A DNA stretch of 64,000 nucleotides, taken from positions 310,001 to 374,000 of the forward strand of contig NZ_JANHLC010000003.1 in NCBI RefSeq assembly GCF_028682395.1, in the 5' to 3' direction. Below, piece after piece: positions 20,129 to 28,929 of the stretch (the stretch's first letter is position 1; every line of letters begins with the position of its first letter). Source of the stretch: Pseudomonas putida (GTDB taxonomy: Bacteria > Pseudomonadota > Gammaproteobacteria > Pseudomonadales > Pseudomonadaceae). A model generated the notes under the pieces. The model was not told the DNA's origin, did no database searches, and worked only from the letters and a program-made list of their open reading frames with translations. The translations under genes and the position numbers were made by a program.

Positions 20129-20485
20129 TCGACAGCAAAGTGCGTAACGGCTGGCCGATGATCAGCCTGTTGCTGCACGGCGTCCAGCACAGCGAGCGGG
20201 AGGGTCGGACGCTGGTCAAAGACAGTCGGAAGTGGCTGGGCGGCCGTCAGCGATGTAAAGCGACAGAAGCGCTGCAGTGAGATGAAAAGCACTGCCGCTT
20301 AAAGCGATAAGAGCCATGCGAATGCTTGGATTCAAGTGCTTTACGACCCGCCAAAACCAACTAAGTTCCCTAGTAAAAACAATAACTTAGTAAATTGTGT
20401 ACAAGTCGTGCTACTCGTCGGAATTCGATTGTCACAATCTTCCTCTCGCCTCAGGATCGCGCCGTCATCCCTTAGAGGCTCCCCT
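20129..20485. other. Intergenic region after the molybdenum oxidoreductase
   Basis: No convincing gene in 357 bases. The first part is GC-rich and gives only frames without family features. From about 20340 it turns AT-rich. It holds ACTAAG/CTTAGT (20360-20365 and 20386-20391), and a 13-base palindrome GATTGT-C-ACAATC (20427-20439) 46 bases before the glycine-zipper gene. These probably mark that gene's promoter and an operator. Confidence 0.4.
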
Positions 20486-20953
20486 ATGAAGTTCTCCTCG
20501 ATTCTCTTGTTGTCCCTCACCCTGGCCAGTGGCGTTGCTTCGGCCGGCGGTACCACCGAAGCCGGTGTAGGCGGCGCATTGGGCGGGGTGCTCGGCTCGG
20601 TCGTCGGCCAGCAGATCGGCGGTTCCACCGGCTCGGCCATCGGCGCCGGCCTGGGCGGCGCAGCAGGTAGCGCCGTCGGCGCGGACAAACGCAGCCGTGG
20701 CGAAGCCGCCATTGGCGGGGCACTGGGCGCTGCTGGCGGCAACGTGGTCGGACGCAGCATGGGCGGCAGTACCGGCAGCCTGATCGGTGCCGCCGCCGGC
20801 GGTGGCGCCGGTGGTGCGCTGGGCAACTACATGGGCAACAAGAGCGACGCCGAAGACCGTCACTACCGTGACCGCGACAACCGTCGCTACTACCGTGACG
20901 ACCGCCGTGGCCGTGGCCACGCCTACGGCCACCGCAAGCACAAGCGCCACTGA
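20486..20953 (+). CDS. Secreted glycine-zipper protein
   Basis: A 155-residue protein with a signal peptide (residues 1 to about 21, ending ASGVASA). A long Gly/Ala region follows with repeated GxxxG spacing (GGALGGVLGSVVGQQIGG and similar), typical of glycine-zipper outer-membrane-associated proteins. The last 35 residues are rich in Arg, Asp, Tyr and His (DDRRGRGHAYGHRKHKRH). The ATG at 20486 gives the signal peptide; earlier in-frame starts do not. Function unknown; probably envelope-associated. Confidence 0.8.
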   Translation: MKFSSILLLSLTLASGVASAGGTTEAGVGGALGGVLGSVVGQQIGGSTGSAIGAGLGGAAGSAVGADKRSRGEAAIGGALGAAGGNVVGRSMGGSTGSLIGAAAGGGAGGALGNYMGNKSDAEDRHYRDRDNRRYYRDDRRGRGHAYGHRKHKRH

Positions 20954-20980
20954 TATCCCGGCGCTAGCGCGAGGCGCGCT

Positions 20981-21409
20981 TCAGCTCAATGCCTGAAGCG
21001 CCTCGCGCAACGCGGGTGGAATATCCACCGGCCGATTCGAAGCGCGCTCGACAAAAACATGCACGAAACGCCCCGCCGCACAGGCCTCCGCCTCCCCCGC
21101 CTTGAATACCGCCAACTCGTACTGCACCGAACTGTTGCCCAGCTTGCCGACCCGCAGGCCGACTTCGATACATTCGGGAAAGGCGACCGAGGCAAAGTAG
21201 TCGCAAGCTGAACTGACCACGAAGCCCACGACCTCGCCCTCATGAATATCCAGCGCGCCGCGTTCGATCAGGTAGGTATTCACCGCCGTGTCGAAAAAGC
21301 CGTAGTAGGTGACATTGTTCACATGGCCATAGACATCGTTGTCGTGCCAGCGCGTGGTGATCGGCTGGAAGTGACGGTAGTCGGCGCGCTGCGGCAAGGA
21401 ATCGGGCAT
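20981..21409 (-). CDS. Acyl-CoA thioesterase, 4HBT hotdog family
   Basis: A 142-residue hotdog protein of the YbgC/FadM type, with WHDNDVYGHVNNVTYY at residues 21-36, where Asp is the catalytic residue of the 4HBT family. It should hydrolyse an acyl-CoA or other acyl thioester. Monocistronic in appearance, about 90 bases downstream of ubiI on the same strand. Confidence 0.88.
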   Translation of the reverse strand: MPDSLPQRADYRHFQPITTRWHDNDVYGHVNNVTYYGFFDTAVNTYLIERGALDIHEGEVVGFVVSSACDYFASVAFPECIEVGLRVGKLGNSSVQYELAVFKAGEAEACAAGRFVHVFVERASNRPVDIPPALREALQALS

Positions 21410-21501
21410 GAGGGCAAATCTCGCAAGTAAACGACCAGAAAAGGCACGACAGCTGCGCCGCCGGACGCTGCCTCGCGGCAGCGGGCTACAGCCAGGCCGG
21501 A

Positions 21502-22725
21502 TCAGGCGCGAGCCAGCTCCGGCAGGTCGCCGCTCAGGCCCAGGGCCTGGCGCACAAACAGGGCCTTGGCCTCAGGCAGGCGATCGACCAGTTTCAAACC
21601 GCTATTGCGCAACCAGCGCAACGGCAGCGGATCGGCCTGGAACAGGCGCTCGAAGCCTTCCATCGCGGCCATCAGCGCCAGGTTATGGGGCATGCGTCGA
21701 CGTTCAAAACGGCTCAGCACCCGCAGATCCGCCAGGCGCTCACCCCGCTCATGGGCATGCAGCAGCACTTCAGCCAGCACCGCCGCATCGAGGAAACCGA
21801 GGTTGACGCCCTGCCCGGCCAGCGGATGGATGGTGTGGGCCGCATCACCAATCAGGGCCAGACCTTCGGCCACATAGCGCTTGGCGTGCCGCTGGCGCAG
21901 CGGCACACATAACCGTGGGTCGGCACTGAGCACCTGGCCCAGCCGGCCTTCGAAGGCCCTTTCCAGCTCGGCGCAGAAAGTCGCGTCATCCAGGTCCATC
22001 AAGCGCTCGGCCTGTTCGGGGGTGGTCGACCAGACAATCGAACACCACGCCTGGCCGCCATCGCGCGCCAGCGGCAAAAACGCCAGCGGGCCGTCATCGG
22101 TGAAGCGCTGCCAGGCTGTCAGTTTGTGCGGCTGTGAGCATTGCACGCTGGTGACGATGGCGTGGTGCAGATAATCCCATTCGCGGGTCGGCGTACCGGT
22201 CAGGCGTCGTACGGCCGAATGGGCGCCGTCGGCGGCAATCACCAGGGGCGCGCGCAGGGCCCGGCCATCGGCCAGGGTCAGCAACCATTCATCGCCGGAG
22301 CGACGCATCTGTTCCAGCCGGGCATTGGCCAGCAGGCCCATGTCGCAATCGTGCAGGCGTTCGAGCAGGGCATCCTGGACCACCCGATTCTCGACGATGT
22401 GCCCGAGCGCCTCGGCATGCACGCTGGCGGCCGAGAAGTGGATCTGCCCGGTGCCACTGCCGTCCCAGACCCGCATGTCGGCATAAGGGCTGGCGCGGCG
22501 TGCAACGATGCCATCCCAGGCCCCCAGGCGGTCAAGGATGCGCTGGCTGGCCGCCGACAATGCACTGACCCGTGGCTCAAAGGCCAAATCGGGGTCGAAG
22601 GGCTTGACGCTCAACGGCCCGCCATCGAGCAGCAGCACTTGCAGGCCGCTGTCACGCAAGGCCAGGGCCAGGGCGCTTCCGACCATACCGGCTCCGACAA
22701 TCAGCACATCCGCGCGCATTTCCAT
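21502..22725 (-). CDS. ubiI: FAD-dependent ubiquinone hydroxylase, UbiI/VisC type
   Basis: A 407-residue flavoprotein monooxygenase with VGAGMVGSALALAL at the N-terminus (FAD ADP-binding) and GDAAHTIHPLAGQGVNLG in the C-terminal half, the signature of ubiquinone hydroxylases. UbiI adds the C5 hydroxyl in aerobic ubiquinone synthesis. UbiF- or UbiM-like activity cannot be excluded from sequence alone. Last gene of the run pepP-ubiH-DUF4442-ubiI. A second ATG two codons in is also possible. Confidence 0.9.
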   Translation of the reverse strand: MEMRADVLIVGAGMVGSALALALRDSGLQVLLLDGGPLSVKPFDPDLAFEPRVSALSAASQRILDRLGAWDGIVARRASPYADMRVWDGSGTGQIHFSAASVHAEALGHIVENRVVQDALLERLHDCDMGLLANARLEQMRRSGDEWLLTLADGRALRAPLVIAADGAHSAVRRLTGTPTREWDYLHHAIVTSVQCSQPHKLTAWQRFTDDGPLAFLPLARDGGQAWCSIVWSTTPEQAERLMDLDDATFCAELERAFEGRLGQVLSADPRLCVPLRQRHAKRYVAEGLALIGDAAHTIHPLAGQGVNLGFLDAAVLAEVLLHAHERGERLADLRVLSRFERRRMPHNLALMAAMEGFERLFQADPLPLRWLRNSGLKLVDRLPEAKALFVRQALGLSGDLPELARA

Positions 22726-22728
22726 GTT

Positions 22729-23214
22729 CTAGGCCTGTCTCGCTGGCGGCTTGCGCCGCACGTAAAGGGTTTTCTCGACCCGGGCAATCAGCGTGCCCTG
22801 GCCGTCATGGATATCCACCGTCAGCACCGGCAGGTATTTCTCGCCGCTGGCAGTGCGCTGGCGAACCTCGTCGAGCAGCGTCTGGTCGATGCTGAACTCG
22901 GCGAACACCGGGCCTTTGCCCGGGGCGATAAAGTCGATATTCGCCGCCTTGTCCCAGACGGTGTAGTCGCGCCCCAGATTCTCCATCAGCATCAGCATGA
23001 AGAACGGGTCGACCATCGAGTACAGGCTGCCGCCAAACTGGGTGCCGACGTAATTGCGGTTGTACCAGCCCAGGCCCATGCGCACGCGAGCCTGGCAGAA
23101 GTCCGCACTGATCGACTGAATGCGCACGCCAGCGCCCAGGTATGGCGGGTAGCAGTTGAGTACCCAGCGCAGCAGGCGGGCCTTGCCGAACGTCCGGTTG
23201 AACCACTCAAGCAT
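22729..23214 (-). CDS. DUF4442 hotdog-fold protein
   Basis: A 161-residue protein with the DUF4442 pattern: GWYNRNYVGTQFGGSLYSM and VDPFFMLMLME, a hotdog fold related to thioesterases. The ATG at 23214 overlaps the end of ubiH by 8 bases, and the stop is 3 bases before the ubiI start. It is embedded between two ubiquinone hydroxylase genes, which hints at a link with quinone or membrane lipid metabolism but does not prove it. Confidence 0.85.
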   Translation of the reverse strand: MLEWFNRTFGKARLLRWVLNCYPPYLGAGVRIQSISADFCQARVRMGLGWYNRNYVGTQFGGSLYSMVDPFFMLMLMENLGRDYTVWDKAANIDFIAPGKGPVFAEFSIDQTLLDEVRQRTASGEKYLPVLTVDIHDGQGTLIARVEKTLYVRRKPPARQA

Positions 23215-24394
23215 CGGGACGCGTCCCCAGGCCCATGGCCTGGCGAGCAAACCAGCGCTTGGCCGGTGGTAACAGATCGAGGCCGAGCAGGCCGATATTG
23301 CGCCCCAGGGCCACCAGCGGCTGGGCATTGCCGAACAGTCGAGTGACCTGGTCGGAAAAGCCGACCGTGAGCTTCTGATCCATTTGCTGGCGCGCCTGGT
23401 AGGCCTGCAACGTGGCGAAGTCGCCCAGCGGCGCGGCGCTGCCCAACAACGCCTCGGCCAAGGCCTGGGCATCGCGCAGGGACAGGTTGAAGCCCTGGCC
23501 GGCAATCGGATGCAGGCTATGGGCAGCATTGCCGAGTACGGCCAGATGGGGGCGGACCTGCTCTTCGGCCTCCACCAGGGTCAGCGGATACAAGTGCCGG
23601 GCACCGACCTGGCGCAGGGTGCCGAGGCGATAGCCGAATACCCCCTGCAGCTCGCTGAGGAAACTGCGTTCATCGAGCGCGGCCAGGCGCTGGGCGTCCA
23701 TCCCCAACCGGGTCCAGACCAGCGCACAGCGGTTGTCCGCCAGTGGCAGCAGGGCCATGGGGCCTTCATCGGTAAAGCGCTCGAACGCCATGCCGTCATG
23801 GGCTTCGCTCGGGGTGATATTGGCGATCAGCGCGCTCTGGTTATACGGCCGCTGGCGCACGCCGATGCCCAACTGCTCGCGCAATCCGGAGCGACCACCA
23901 TCGGCCAGTACCGCCAGGTCGCAGTCCAGCGTGGTTTCGTCGTCGAGTGTCAGGCGGTAGCCGTCTTCGAGCGGCTGCATGTGGCTGACTTCGGCCGGGC
24001 AGCGCCAACTGATGACCTCCGCGTCCAGTCCCTGCCAGAGGCACTGACCCAGCCAGGCGTTCTCCACCACGTAGCCGAGGGCCGGCACGCCTTCTTCCAT
24101 GGCCGACAAACGCGCCGTGGAGAAACGGCCGCGGTCGGACACATGGATCTGTTTGATCGGTTCGGCGCGCTGGGCGATGGCCTGCCACAGGCCGAGGCGC
24201 TCGTAGATCTGCCGCGCCCCGTAGGACAGCGCCGAAGAGCGGGCGTCGTAGCTGGGCTGGTAGCTGTTGCCGGGCGCGAAGGGCTCGATCAGCACGATCT
24301 TCCAGCCGCGCGCCTTGGCCCCCGCCTGCAGGGCCAGGGCCAGGCTGGCGCCGACCAGGCCGCCACCGATAATCGCCAGGTTGACCCGGCTCAT
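23207..24394 (-). CDS. ubiH: 2-octaprenyl-6-methoxyphenol hydroxylase
   Basis: FAD monooxygenase that hydroxylates C1 of the ubiquinone ring. The 395-residue product has IGGGLVGASLALAL at the N-terminus and GNAAHSLHPIAGQGFNLS in the C-terminal half. Paralogous to UbiI in the same cluster. The start overlaps the pepP stop by 4 bases. The pepP-ubiH order is the classical gammaproteobacterial arrangement. Confidence 0.95.
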   Translation of the reverse strand: MSRVNLAIIGGGLVGASLALALQAGAKARGWKIVLIEPFAPGNSYQPSYDARSSALSYGARQIYERLGLWQAIAQRAEPIKQIHVSDRGRFSTARLSAMEEGVPALGYVVENAWLGQCLWQGLDAEVISWRCPAEVSHMQPLEDGYRLTLDDETTLDCDLAVLADGGRSGLREQLGIGVRQRPYNQSALIANITPSEAHDGMAFERFTDEGPMALLPLADNRCALVWTRLGMDAQRLAALDERSFLSELQGVFGYRLGTLRQVGARHLYPLTLVEAEEQVRPHLAVLGNAAHSLHPIAGQGFNLSLRDAQALAEALLGSAAPLGDFATLQAYQARQQMDQKLTVGFSDQVTRLFGNAQPLVALGRNIGLLGLDLLPPAKRWFARQAMGLGTRPDA

Positions 24395-25725
24395 GCCGCG
24401 TGGACCTGTGCCGCGGCCATCAGGGCTTCGATCTCGGCGACCGACTTGGGGGCGCCAAGGGTCAGGATTTCACAACCGTTTTTGGTCACTACCACGTCGT
24501 CCTCAATGCGCACGCCAATCCCGCGCCATTTCTTCGCCACGTTGAGATTGTCCGGAGCAATGTAGATCCCCGGCTCCACCGTCAGCGCCATGCCGACTTC
24601 CAGCACCCGCCACTCGCCGCCGACCTTGTACTCGCCGACATCGTGTACATCCATGCCCAGCCAGTGACCGGCACGGTGCATGTAAAACGCCTTGTAGGCC
24701 TCGCTGGCGATCAGTTCGTCGACCTCGCCCTGCAACAAGCCCAGCGCCACCAGCCCGGTGGTGATCACGCGCACCGTGGCTTCGTGGGCCTGGTTCCAGT
24801 GCTTGTTCGGGGCAATCTCGGCAAAGGCCGCCACCTGGGACGCCAGCACCAGTTCATAGATCGCCTTCTGCTCCGGGCTGAAACGGCCATTGACCGGCCA
24901 GGTGCGGGTGATGTCGCTGGCATAGCAGTCGATCTCGCAACCGGCATCGATCAACACCAGATCGCCATCCTTGAGCGGCGCGTCATTCTGCTGGTAATGC
25001 AGAATGCAACCATTGCGCCCGGCCGCCACGATGGAACCGTAGGCCGGCATCTTGGCCCCGCCCTTGCGAAACTCGTAGTCGAGCTCGGCTTCCAGGCTGT
25101 ACTCGTACAACCCGACGCGGCTGGCCTGCATGGCCCGGATATGGGCCTGGCAGGAAATCCGTGCCGCCTCGCGCATCACCTTCACTTCTGCCGCCGATTT
25201 ATACAGGCGCATATCGTGAAGCAGATGATCCAGGGCAACGAATTCGTTCGGCGGTTGCGCGCCCAGATGGGCCTTGGAGCGGATCACATTGATCCATTCC
25301 ATCAGGTGGCGATCGAACTCGGCATTACTGCCCATGGCCGAGTAAACCCGGTCACGACCTTCAATAAGGCCGGGCAGGATGTCGTCGATGTCATTGATGG
25401 GGAAGGCATCGTCGGCGCCGAAATCACGGATCGCACCTTCCTGGCCGGCGCGCAGGCCGTCCCAGAGTTCGCGCTCGGCATTGCGCTCGCGACAGAACAG
25501 CACGTACTCGCCATGGGCCCGGCCGGGTAACAACACGATCACGGCCTGGGGCTCGGGGAAACCGCTGAGGTACTGGAAGTCGCTGTCCTGTCGGTAGACA
25601 TGCTCGACATCGCGATTGCGGATCGCCACGGCGGCGGCCGGCAGGATCGCGATGCTGTTGGGCTCCATCTGCGCCATCAGCGCCTTGCGACGGCGGGCGT
25701 ACTCCGTTTTGGGGATATGGATCAT
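24391..25725 (-). CDS. pepP: Xaa-Pro aminopeptidase
   Basis: Aminopeptidase P removes N-terminal residues that precede proline. The 444-residue product has the AMP-N domain first, then the pita-bread metallopeptidase with metal ligands in LIDAGCEIDCYASDITR, GHWLGMDVHD, TVEPGIYI and VRIEDD. I chose the ATG at 25725 (MIHIPKTEYARRR); upstream extension adds eight residues not seen in the family. It follows ygfB by 24 bases. Confidence 0.95.
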   Translation of the reverse strand: MIHIPKTEYARRRKALMAQMEPNSIAILPAAAVAIRNRDVEHVYRQDSDFQYLSGFPEPQAVIVLLPGRAHGEYVLFCRERNAERELWDGLRAGQEGAIRDFGADDAFPINDIDDILPGLIEGRDRVYSAMGSNAEFDRHLMEWINVIRSKAHLGAQPPNEFVALDHLLHDMRLYKSAAEVKVMREAARISCQAHIRAMQASRVGLYEYSLEAELDYEFRKGGAKMPAYGSIVAAGRNGCILHYQQNDAPLKDGDLVLIDAGCEIDCYASDITRTWPVNGRFSPEQKAIYELVLASQVAAFAEIAPNKHWNQAHEATVRVITTGLVALGLLQGEVDELIASEAYKAFYMHRAGHWLGMDVHDVGEYKVGGEWRVLEVGMALTVEPGIYIAPDNLNVAKKWRGIGVRIEDDVVVTKNGCEILTLGAPKSVAEIEALMAAAQVHAA

Positions 25726-25749
25726 GGGCAGATGGCTCCCTGGGGACAA

Positions 25750-26304
25750 TCAGTGCAACGAAGGCTTGGGCGCAGCGGCAGTCGCTTTGTTGACTTCGGT
25801 GAACAGCAGCAACGGCGCGACGCGCAGGTACTCCATGACTTCCATATAGTCGCTTTCGCCGTCGTCGGACTCTTCGAGGGCATCCTGGACCTGGGCAATG
25901 GCCGCCAGGTCCTGCAGGACCTCGGTGGCTTCGCCGCTCAGGGCGTTGGCGCGGTAGGTCAGCCCGAAGCCGGCCAGGAAGCCTTGGCACCACTGGCCCA
26001 GGGCGGCGGCACGTTCGGCCAGCGGCGCGTCATCGGTCGGCAGGAGCAGCACGACGGTGATGTCGTCACCGGTCAACTCACCCTTGACCATTTCCTGCAG
26101 GCCGATCAGCGCATTGCGCACATTGTCCTGGGGCTCGCCTTCGAGCAGCTCGGCGGCATCGACCAGCCAGCTGTCGTGATCGAAACCGGCACCGCCACAA
26201 CTGCGACCCAGCAACAGGCCGTGCAGCTCGGCAGGAGAGACGGGATGGCCGCTGGAAGTCAGCAGGGTGGCGAAAGCGTTGTACGGGGAATTCTGAGTGG
26301 GCAT
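25750..26304 (-). CDS. ygfB: UPF0149 family protein YgfB
   Basis: A 184-residue acidic protein of the YecA/YgfB family, with [20 protein letters not shown] near residue 18 and [21 protein letters not shown] in the second half. In Pseudomonas a YgfB homologue influences beta-lactam resistance gene expression, as I recall. It lacks the zinc-binding SEC-C tail seen in YecA. First gene of the ygfB-pepP-ubiH cluster, and divergent from the zapB-like/zapA pair. Confidence 0.9.
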   Translation of the reverse strand: MPTQNSPYNAFATLLTSSGHPVSPAELHGLLLGRSCGGAGFDHDSWLVDAAELLEGEPQDNVRNALIGLQEMVKGELTGDDITVVLLLPTDDAPLAERAAALGQWCQGFLAGFGLTYRANALSGEATEVLQDLAAIAQVQDALEESDDGESDYMEVMEYLRVAPLLLFTEVNKATAAAPKPSLH

Positions 26305-26490
26305 GGGCAGCTAGGCGCCAGGCGGCGCTATGTCTAGAATGAAGGGCTTGTATCGTAGGGCGTGTGCTCGCGCATTGCCAGTGCTGCGTTGCCCGCCCCG
26401 TGCACCACAATCATCGACAGACGCGCCAGCTATGCCGGCCGTCGACTCGCCTGGCCGTTGCCAGCCATCAGACCTATTCAGTGGCCCCCT

Positions 26491-26700
26491 ATGGAAGACT
26501 CCGACCTGCAAGCGCTGATGGCCCGACTCGAACTGCTAATTAAGCGGGTCGAGCAACTAAAGAGCCAAAACGGACTCCTATTAGCTCAGGAAAAAACCTG
26601 GCGCGAGGAACGCGCTCACCTCATTGAAAAAAACGAAATCGCCCGGCAAAAGGTCGAATCGATGATTTCGCGCCTCAAGGCCCTGGAGCAAGACTCATGA
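26491..26700 (+). CDS. Small coiled-coil protein, TIGR02449 (ZapB-like)
   Basis: A 69-residue, highly charged protein that looks like one long coiled coil (LQALMARLELLIKRVEQLK, then EEKNE-type heptads). The family TIGR02449 is found next to zapA in gammaproteobacteria and resembles ZapB. The ATG at 26491 is followed by MEDSDLQALM. It overlaps zapA by 4 bases, so the two are made together and probably act at the division ring. Confidence 0.85.
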   Translation: MEDSDLQALMARLELLIKRVEQLKSQNGLLLAQEKTWREERAHLIEKNEIARQKVESMISRLKALEQDS

Positions 26701-27014
26701 GTTCAAGCAATAGCGTTACCGTGCAGATCCTCGACAAAGAGTATTCGATCATCTGCCCCCAGGAAGAGCGCAGCAACCTGGTGAGTGCCGCCCGTTATCT
26801 GGACGGCAAAATGCGCGAGATCCGCAGCAGCGGCAAAGTCATCGGCGCCGACCGGATTGCCGTGATGGCCGCGCTGAATATCACCCACGACCTGCTGCAC
26901 AAGCAGGAGCGCCCAGACACCCCGACGAGTGGCACGACCCGCGAACAGGTGCGTGACCTGCTCGAGCGCGTGGATCTGGTCCTTTCCAGCGATCAGGAAC
27001 CAACCCAGGGCTGA
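26697..27014 (+). CDS. zapA: Cell division protein ZapA
   Basis: A 105-residue FtsZ-associated protein that crosslinks FtsZ filaments. The N-terminal globular part has VQILDKEYSIICP and LVSAARYLDGKM; the C-terminal part is a short helix. It is coupled to the upstream coiled-coil gene by an ATGA overlap and is followed by the 6S RNA gene and ygfA, as in other gammaproteobacteria. Confidence 0.95.
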   Translation: MSSSNSVTVQILDKEYSIICPQEERSNLVSAARYLDGKMREIRSSGKVIGADRIAVMAALNITHDLLHKQERPDTPTSGTTREQVRDLLERVDLVLSSDQEPTQG

Positions 27015-27043
27015 ATACAGATTGGCATTGGGGTATACTCCCA

Positions 27044-27223
27044 TCACTCCCTGGGGTGCTTGCCAGTTGACGATGTCCCTGAGCCGATTCGCACTACCCT
27101 GGAAGTTGCACGTTGGGCCGGTGTGCATGTCCGCTAGACGGAAAGCCTTAACGCCTACTGCATCTTCCGCCTTGAACTTTCGGGTTCAAGGGCTAAGTTA
27201 GCAGCGGTTCATCCGGGGAGCCT
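27044..27223 (+). ncRNA. ssrS: 6S RNA
   Basis: Regulatory RNA that mimics an open promoter and holds sigma-70 RNA polymerase in stationary phase. Conserved 6S segments are present: CCCTGAGCCGAT near 27075, then AGCCTTAACGCC, and a late CCTTGAAC/GGGTTCAAGG hairpin. The ends pair (CTCCCTGG near 27048 with CCGGGGAG near 27213). A TATACT -10 lies at 27034-27039. Location between zapA and ygfA is the classic ssrS position. Ends are approximate by a few bases. Confidence 0.93.
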
Positions 27224-27232
27224 GAATACACA

Positions 27233-27266
27233 GACAATGCCAGCCGCAAGGCTGGCATTGTCGTTT
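27233..27266 (+). terminator. Terminator after 6S RNA
   Basis: GACAATGCCAGCC (27233-27245) pairs with GGCTGGCATTGTC (27250-27262) around a GCAA tetraloop, followed by GTTTCT. A 13-bp stem just after the 6S RNA and before ygfA. Confidence 0.75.
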
Positions 27267-27343
27267 CTGGCCACCAGACTTCTGGCCCGCCATAAATGGC
27301 GCTACGCTGTGCATCTCCAGCCGCCTCGCGATAGCCCCGAGCC

Positions 27344-27943
27344 ATGAATCACCCGCCGTCCCGCCCGCAACTTCGCCGCCAACTGCGCCAGGCGCGCCGT
27401 GCACTCACCCCCTGCGAACAACGCCAGGCGGCACGCGGACTGTACCGGCAACTGGCACAGCACCCGCTGTTTCGCCGGGCCCGCCATCTCTCGCTGTACT
27501 TGCCCACCGACGGCGAAATCGATCCGCGCCTGCTCCTGCGCGAAGCCCAGCGTCGGGGCAAGGCCGTCTATCTGCCGGTGCTCAGCGCCTGGCCACGGAC
27601 CAAGATGGTCTTCCAGCGCTTGCGCCCCGGGGAAAAACTGCGGCGCAATCGTTTCCGGATTCTCGAGCCGCGGGTCAACCCGGCGCGTCAACGCAAAGTC
27701 TGGGCACTGGACCTGGTGCTCCTGCCCTTGGTCGGTTTCGATGAGCAGGGCGGGCGCCTGGGCATGGGCGGCGGTTTCTACGACCGCAGCCTCGCCTATC
27801 AGGCACGGCGCAGCACCTGGCGCCAACCGCGATTGCTGGGCCTGGCTCATGAATGTCAGAAGGTCGATGCGCTGAACCAAGCCAGCTGGGATGTGCCGCT
27901 ACAGGGAACCGTGACCGACAGGCGCTGGTATGGGCCGCAATAG
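27344..27943 (+). CDS. ygfA: 5-formyltetrahydrofolate cyclo-ligase
   Basis: Converts 5-formyl-THF to 5,10-methenyl-THF using ATP. The 199-residue product has the family signature GMGGGFYDRSLAY near residues 143-155 and a basic N-terminal helix (RPQLRRQLRQARRAL). It follows 6S RNA directly. In E. coli the two are cotranscribed; here a strong hairpin separates them. Confidence 0.93.
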   Translation: MNHPPSRPQLRRQLRQARRALTPCEQRQAARGLYRQLAQHPLFRRARHLSLYLPTDGEIDPRLLLREAQRRGKAVYLPVLSAWPRTKMVFQRLRPGEKLRRNRFRILEPRVNPARQRKVWALDLVLLPLVGFDEQGGRLGMGGGFYDRSLAYQARRSTWRQPRLLGLAHECQKVDALNQASWDVPLQGTVTDRRWYGPQ

Positions 27944-27964
27944 GGGATAGCGCGGCCCGTGCGC

Positions 27965-28117
27965 TTAGCGCGTAGGCGTTTGAATCTGCTGCTGTTGGAC
28001 AATGGCCACGGGGGCCTGCGGCTTGCTGGCCCAAAGGCTTTGCGCGTAGCCGGTGGTGACCACGCCCAGGCCGAACAAAATGACCAGAATCCACAGTAAA
28101 TCCGGTTTGCGTTTCAT
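27965..28117 (-). CDS. Small single-pass membrane protein
   Basis: A 50-residue product: MKRKPDLL, then a hydrophobic stretch (about 8-26, WILVILFGLGVVTTGYA), then a Gln-rich tail. The cationic start and single hydrophobic helix are typical of small inner-membrane proteins. The ribosome site is weak (GGGGGG region about 7 bases upstream). No family recognised. It converges with ygfA and is divergent from the EVE gene. Confidence 0.6.
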   Translation of the reverse strand: MKRKPDLLWILVILFGLGVVTTGYAQSLWASKPQAPVAIVQQQQIQTPTR

Positions 28118-28324
28118 CGATTGCCCCCCTAGGCATGTCGCACACGATGACAGCAACGGTTTCAATTATTAGGCCGTGCAGCAGCGTCAAGCTTAAAATT
28201 TCGGCATTCTGCGGCAACGCGAACTGACACGCAAATACTGACGTCAACCGACTGTCGGTTTGTCATAAAATTGCCAGACAACTGATCCAGCACCCCTTTG
28301 AACACACCTTTAAGGAGAGCAGTA

Positions 28325-28774
28325 ATGGCCTATTGGCTAATGAAATCCGAACCGCAAGAGCTCTCCATCGAGGGCCTGCAAACGCTCGGAACTGCACGCT
28401 GGGATGGCGTACGCAACTATCAGGCGCGCAACTTCCTGCGAGCCATGGCGGTGGGCGACCTCTTCTTCTTTTACCACTCCAGTTGCCCCGAGCCGGGGAT
28501 CGCCGGTATTGCTCGGATTGTCGAAGCGGCCTACCCGGACCCCACGGCCCTGGACCCGCAAAGCGTTTATCACGACCCCAAGGCCACCCCGGAGAAAAAC
28601 CCCTGGAGCGCCCTGCAGGTCGAACACGTCGAAACCTTCAAGCGGGTTCTGGGCCTGGGTTATCTGAAACAACAGGCGGTGCTGGCCAATATGCCTTTGG
28701 TGCAAAAAGGCAGCCGCCTGTCCGTGATGCCGGTCACCCCTGAAGAATGGGCAGCGATCCTGGCGTTGCGCTGA
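28325..28774 (+). CDS. EVE domain protein
   Basis: A 149-residue protein that is a single EVE domain, beginning MAYWLMKSEPQELSIEGL with the WLMKSEP signature and WDGVRNYQARNFLRAM. EVE domains bind modified bases in DNA or RNA (THYN1 in animals) and are PUA-like. The ATG at 28325 follows AAGGAGAGCAGTA. A TTGTCAT-AAAA-TTGCCAG stretch about 50 bases upstream loosely resembles a Pho box. Confidence 0.9.
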   Translation: MAYWLMKSEPQELSIEGLQTLGTARWDGVRNYQARNFLRAMAVGDLFFFYHSSCPEPGIAGIARIVEAAYPDPTALDPQSVYHDPKATPEKNPWSALQVEHVETFKRVLGLGYLKQQAVLANMPLVQKGSRLSVMPVTPEEWAAILALR

Positions 28775-28929
28775 AACCTGGGATGTAGCCTCCAGGCACA
28801 CAAGAGAACTCATGGGTCACGCCCCGCTCGGAGCCATTCGGGTGTAGGCTTGGTCATCATTTGATCGGTATCAATTTATTTCGCAAATTGACCGCTCAAA
28901 ATAGGACGCTACTGAAGCAGGAAGCCGTA

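Noticed and set aside
20129..20300. A hidden plus-strand gene continuing after the molybdenum oxidoreductase
   Set aside because: Stops occur in all plus frames and no protein-like segment appears.
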